Position numbers and translations under genes: made by a program. DNA of 24,501 nucleotides. Origin: a virus. The stretch lies in IMG/VR virus record IMGVR_UViG_3300032309_002554, positions 1-24,501 of that record. The stretch is one strand, 5' to 3'. Position 1 is the stretch's first letter, and the number at the start of each line of letters is the position of its first letter. Positions 20,809-24,501 of the stretch are shown in pieces. The notes beneath the pieces are model-generated. The model made no database searches. It was not told the origin of the DNA and worked only from the letters and a program-made list of their open reading frames with translations.

Positions 20809-23465
20809 TGTCAATCACCACAGCAAGCCAATCTCAACTTGGACAAGATACTGCTAAAAATAGTCAGATTGTTACAACATCTGTAAAACTGATTAATTCT
20901 GGTGCATCTACTGGTCCACTCATTACTTCTATTATTGTAACTGATAATAACTATAATAATCTAGACGACACTGCGGTTGGCACAAGCAACTCATTTATTA
21001 AAATTATTGGTAGTGGATTCATTAATGGTGCCAATGTGTTTGTTGGTGGCACACAAGTACCGGCAGCCAACGTAACATTTACAAGTTCAACCGAAGTGAG
21101 AGTTAGGTTACCTGTTCTCACTTCTGGAACTAATAATGCAGTTTCATTATTCAACTCTACTGGTTCGGGTGCCATCTTTGCATCTAATTTATTTGCTAGT
21201 GGATTTCCTACAGTAACTACATCTTCATATACGGCAGAATCTGTTGATGTTAGCACACAATTATTGGCAACAGGAGATGGAACATTAAGTTATAGTTTAA
21301 AATCTGGCAGTTCTTTACCGGCTGGATTATCGTTATCTTCAACCGGTTTAATTTCTGGTACTGTAACTGTAAACAGTACCACAATATTTACTGTATTGGT
21401 AGATGATTCACAGGGTCAAACCACACAACAAGATATTACTTTAGTAATTAATGGTTTGGATCCGTATTATCAGTACACATCATTATTGTTACAAGCGGAT
21501 AACACAAGTAACAATTCAAACAATGGTGTTTTTGTTGATTCTTCAATCAATAGTTTTACTATAACACCAACAGCAAATGTTATACAAGGAACGGTTAATC
21601 CATTTGGTGTAGGAACTTGGAGTAATTATTTTACAGGAAACGGTTTAACTATTGCTGCATCATCAGATATGGCTGTTGGTACAAATGATTTTACATTTGA
21701 AACTTGGATATATCCCACTGCTATGGTAACATGGAATAGTATTATCAGTACCAGACCAACTGCAGCAACCGCTGGTTTTTCAAACGTTTGGGTTTTAGGT
21801 TTTCATTCAACCGGTTACCCATACATTTATTCTGGAGATTTTCAAGCAACAGGATCGGTAGGTGCTATTGCAAATAATACATGGACACATGTTGCAGTTT
21901 CACGTTCAGGTAGTACAATGAGATTATTTGTTAATGGTATACTTGCCAATACAGCAACATCTAGCCAAAATTATACAGACAATACAGCAACAATAGCAGG
22001 AAACAATGATGGTTCTGAATATTTTACAGGATACATTTCTAATGCAAGATTACTTAAAGGTACTGCACTTTACACTTCAGCGTTTACTCCTAGTACCACA
22101 CCATTAACAGCAGTTGCTAATACAGTTCTATTAACTTGTCGGTCAAATAGGTTTAAAGATGATTCAAATAATGCGTTAACATTAACGGCAGCCGGTAATT
22201 CGTCAGTTGAACGCTTTAATCCATTTGGTCTTAACACTATAGGTTATGCCAATACAACTTATAGTGGATCTTATTATTTTAATGGAAATTTAGGATATCT
22301 TCAGACACCAATGACACCACAATTGAAACTTGGTGCTAACAATTTTACTATTGAATGTTGGGCTTACATTAATGCTTATGGTAGCCAAGGCGTAGTGTTT
22401 GGTGGCCCATGGCAAACACCTTCACCAACATTTAACAATGGTGCTTGGATCTTAGGTATTTTAACAACCGGTGCAACCCCTAATTTAATATTTAATAGTA
22501 GTACGACCGGCACAGATACTATCTCTCTTACATCACCAATTACGATTTCTAAAAATACTTGGAATCATTTTGCTGTGGTACGAAACGGAAACAATTTATC
22601 TTCATATTTTAATGGAAATCTTGTAACATCGAATACTAATTATACGATGACAATAAACCCTTCCAGTACACAAAATACCTACATTGGTTATAATCCAGCA
22701 AATGGCATATCACCAGGGTTTTTAGATATGAATGGTTATATTAGTAACTTCCGTGTTGTAAATGGCACAGCAGTATATACTTCAGCATTTACTCCATCAA
22801 CCACACCATTACAACCAATTGCTAATACTGTATTATTATTAACGGGTGAAAATTCTGGCATTTATGATGCAACATTGCAGAATAATATACGAACTGCCGG
22901 TGATACAAAAGTAAGGACCAATATTGCTAAGTATGGTACAGGCAGCATGTTTTTTGATGGTACTACCGATTATGCAGTTGTACCAACCACTACGAATTTT
23001 GGATACGGTACAGGAGATTTTACAATTGAATTTTGGATGTATTTAAATTCAATTGTGGACGATCAGTCTATTATAAGTAATTTAACATCAGTATCAAGTG
23101 TTAATCCACATTTATATTTTACGCAAGTAAATAGGTTATTAATATATCAAACAAATAATGCTACCAGAATTAGCAGTAGTGGTAGTGGTGCGTTGTCCGC
23201 ATCAACTTGGTATCATGTTGCTCTCTGTAGGAGTTCTGGTAGCACAAAAATGTTTATAAACGGAACTCAAGTGGGTTCAACATATACAGATTCTAATAAC
23301 TATGGCACATCGGCACCATTGGCAATAGGAACATATTGGAGTTCTGGAACACCAGTGACCACAAATACGTTCAACGGTTACCTTGACGATATTAGAATCA
23401 CCAAAGGATATGCAAGATATACTGCCAATTTTACTCCACCCAACTCGGCCTTAAAGAATAAATAA
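20808..23465 (+). CDS. Multi-domain lectin-like adhesin: TIG, Ig-like and three LamG domains (885 aa)
   Basis: Domains in order: a short N-terminal anchor region (1-45); a TIG/IPT-like domain at about 46-125 (IKIIGSGFINGANVFVGG); a putative Ig domain at about 135-215 with LPAGLSLSSTGLISGTV (He_PIG style); then three tandem concanavalin-like (LamG) domains at about 218-435, 436-665 and 666-885. Each LamG copy has an F.F[EI].W.Y strand (FTFETWIYP, FTIECWAYI, FTIEFWMYL), a W.H.A..R strand (WTHVAVSRS, WNHFAVVRN, WYHVALCRS) and a closing GY[IL]..[AFI]R...G.A.YT motif (from residues 408, 643 and 857). LamG-type domains bind sugars, so host surface glycan recognition is likely (inference). There is no signal peptide. 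It starts inside the TAATG overlap with the small beta protein. Confidence 0.84.
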   Translation: MSITTASQSQLGQDTAKNSQIVTTSVKLINSGASTGPLITSIIVTDNNYNNLDDTAVGTSNSFIKIIGSGFINGANVFVGGTQVPAANVTFTSSTEVRVRLPVLTSGTNNAVSLFNSTGSGAIFASNLFASGFPTVTTSSYTAESVDVSTQLLATGDGTLSYSLKSGSSLPAGLSLSSTGLISGTVTVNSTTIFTVLVDDSQGQTTQQDITLVINGLDPYYQYTSLLLQADNTSNNSNNGVFVDSSINSFTITPTANVIQGTVNPFGVGTWSNYFTGNGLTIAASSDMAVGTNDFTFETWIYPTAMVTWNSIISTRPTAATAGFSNVWVLGFHSTGYPYIYSGDFQATGSVGAIANNTWTHVAVSRSGSTMRLFVNGILANTATSSQNYTDNTATIAGNNDGSEYFTGYISNARLLKGTALYTSAFTPSTTPLTAVANTVLLTCRSNRFKDDSNNALTLTAAGNSSVERFNPFGLNTIGYANTTYSGSYYFNGNLGYLQTPMTPQLKLGANNFTIECWAYINAYGSQGVVFGGPWQTPSPTFNNGAWILGILTTGATPNLIFNSSTTGTDTISLTSPITISKNTWNHFAVVRNGNNLSSYFNGNLVTSNTNYTMTINPSSTQNTYIGYNPANGISPGFLDMNGYISNFRVVNGTAVYTSAFTPSTTPLQPIANTVLLLTGENSGIYDATLQNNIRTAGDTKVRTNIAKYGTGSMFFDGTTDYAVVPTTTNFGYGTGDFTIEFWMYLNSIVDDQSIISNLTSVSSVNPHLYFTQVNRLLIYQTNNATRISSSGSGALSASTWYHVALCRSSGSTKMFINGTQVGSTYTDSNNYGTSAPLAIGTYWSSGTPVTTNTFNGYLDDIRITKGYARYTANFTPPNSALKNK

Positions 23466-23490
23466 TAGAATAAGAATAAAAGGTTTTTAA

Positions 23491-24090
23491 ATGCCAATAT
23501 TAAAGATACAACCAAACGCAATCAGTAACACAGAAAGCTATGTGTTTGGCAATGTTACTGCTACCTCAAATGTACAAGCAGCCGCTGTATATTCTGACAA
23601 TCTATTATATTCAGCTAATGGTTTGCCTTGGCAATTTGGTGCAGGCGGAGGAGGTTCTGGTACATTAGTAGGTTTAACTGATGTTAACATTGTAACTCCA
23701 GCAAACAATGATATTATATCTTACAATGCTCAAACTTCGGAATGGGATAGCACAAAACTTATATTCGAAAAACAATACACCAAAATTGGAGTGCTTGTAC
23801 CATATACAGATCAACTAAATAGATTTTATCCAGCATCTAATATATCAGTAATTAGTGTAGTAGCAAGAGTATCTACACCTTCAGTAGGTAATGATATTAC
23901 TCTTTCTTTAGCTAAAAATTTAAATCCTGTGGCCAATCTGACAATATTAGCAACACAAAATCAATCTAATATATTTACCACACCAATACCAGTAGCCGCC
24001 GGAGATTTTTTAAGCCTAAATATAAATACTGTGGGTAATTTAGTACCTGGCGTGGATTTATATGTTACAATGAAATATTATAAAACATAA
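23491..24090 (+). CDS. Fibre-associated structural protein (199 aa)
   Basis: The N-terminal part, MPILKIQPNAISNTESYVFGNVTATSNVQAAAVYSDNLLYSANGLPWQFG, and the following short Gly/Ser linker (GAGGGGSG) resemble the heads of marine T4-like fibres. The linker is followed by LVGLTDVNIVTPANNDIISYNAQTSEW, the 'L.DV.I..P...D.L.YN..T..W' hairpin found in many phage fibres. The last ~90 residues (YTKIGVLVPYTDQLNRFYPASNISVISVVARVSTPSVGNDITLSLAKN ... YVTMKYYKT) form a beta domain that may be the distal binding part. AAAGG precedes the start. A small fibre or fibre tip is the likely role; a specific family is not recognised. Confidence 0.75.
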   Translation: MPILKIQPNAISNTESYVFGNVTATSNVQAAAVYSDNLLYSANGLPWQFGAGGGGSGTLVGLTDVNIVTPANNDIISYNAQTSEWDSTKLIFEKQYTKIGVLVPYTDQLNRFYPASNISVISVVARVSTPSVGNDITLSLAKNLNPVANLTILATQNQSNIFTTPIPVAAGDFLSLNINTVGNLVPGVDLYVTMKYYKT

Positions 24091-24104
24091 ATTTTGGAGA
24101 AAAA

Positions 24105-24326
24105 ATGTTAACAACCACTTTTGAGAATAAAGTACTAGTAGTTTATCGTGACGGTACTGCATTGGTAACGCAACCGTATAAACCTACCAGCACAGGTGAT
24201 AGACCAGAATGGACCAATGAGCAAGAAGCATTGGACTGGTTTGCTACCGATTGTTATAAACTTGTAGCCACTAAAGAAGAAGTCGATGAGTTAATTGCAG
24301 CACAAGATTCTTCTAATACAGATTAA
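24105..24326 (+). CDS. Small acidic protein of unknown function (73 aa)
   Basis: A good ribosome site (TTGGAGAAAAA) precedes the ATG. The product begins MLTTTFENKVLVVYRDGTALVTQPYKPTSTGDRPEWTNEQEALDWF, followed by a helical VATKEEVDELIAAQDSS end. The QP[YF].P..TG....W....EAL.W pattern recalls small phage proteins encoded near fibre genes, but I cannot name a family. The EW..EQEALDWF helix and acidic C-terminus suggest a small soluble partner or assembly protein (inference). It is 14 bases after one structural gene and 17 before the next. Confidence 0.65.
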   Translation: MLTTTFENKVLVVYRDGTALVTQPYKPTSTGDRPEWTNEQEALDWFATDCYKLVATKEEVDELIAAQDSSNTD

Positions 24327-24343
24327 ATTACTAGGAGAAAATA

Positions 24344-24501
24344 ATGCCAGAAATTAAAAGTATTACCTCAGCAAATACCGAATATTGTTTAGTAGAAGAT
24401 CCAAATCCTGCATACAATCGTATTTTCTTTGAAGGTCAAGCACTCGACTTAAATACATTAACACCAACATGGCAGAAACAATTTAACTTCTCTGTTGGTG
24501 G
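24344..24501 (+). CDS. Start of a further gene (3' partial)
   Basis: AGGAGA eight to thirteen bases upstream and an open frame to the window end support a gene starting at this ATG. The visible 52 residues read MPEIKSITSANTEYCLVEDPNPAYNRIFFEGQALDLNTLTPTWQKQFNFSVGG and hold no motif I recognise. The gene continues the same-strand structural cluster, so a further structural or fibre-associated protein is likely. Confidence 0.6.
   Translation, partial: MPEIKSITSANTEYCLVEDPNPAYNRIFFEGQALDLNTLTPTWQKQFNFSVG

Overview
The window is a continuous block of virion structural genes from a T4-like, contractile-tailed phage. It is AT-rich and all genes are on the + strand. Two observations support the T4-like assignment. 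A 470-residue protein carries the VIPRRDW and YIENR landmarks of the baseplate wedge protein gp8, and an exact T4-type late promoter octamer (TATAAATA) lies at 14459-14466. The style of the genes (a DUF4815-type giant protein, many small beta-rich fibre proteins, a conserved 'SYNTYGG...GGTPLRKNFAG' protein) is that of marine and freshwater T4-like phages of cyanobacteria or small heterotrophs. The host cannot be read from this segment.

Layout. 1-411 is the 3' end of a fibre-like protein. 422-8312 is the baseplate part: gp8-like wedge protein, a 2081-residue DUF4815-type protein, and a 72-residue coiled-coil protein. 8315-10516 is a 733-residue fibre with a C-terminal self-cleaving S74 chaperone. 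10547-14456 is a run of small and medium fibre genes. Three of them start with a related head module, and four end in the same D-[GA]-G-x-F tail. A UUCG-loop hairpin lies inside this run, before a coiled-coil gene. 14488-16269 follows the late promoter and encodes an Mtd-headed beta-helix spike. 16274-19200 holds a small beta protein, a fibre, a glycine-rich adhesin-like protein and a conserved phage protein. 19242-24501 holds another coiled-coil fibre, a second small beta protein, an 885-residue protein with three LamG-like lectin domains, and three smaller or partial genes.

How the parts work together (inference): the gp8-like and DUF4815 proteins build the baseplate, and the remaining genes supply a set of modular fibres, spikes and lectins for host recognition. 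Modules recur between genes: Mtd_N-like heads, AQAAFDKAN helices, 14-residue QNT repeats, a 'GTK..VFDGYTPEL' domain, a GQS module and GY repeats. This suggests the cluster evolved by duplication and shuffling of modules. Genes are packed with spacings of 1-70 bases and two 1-base stop/start overlaps, so they are probably co-transcribed late. There is no intergenic stretch over 75 bases. I see no tRNA, CRISPR, insertion sequence, reverse transcriptase or non-structural gene.
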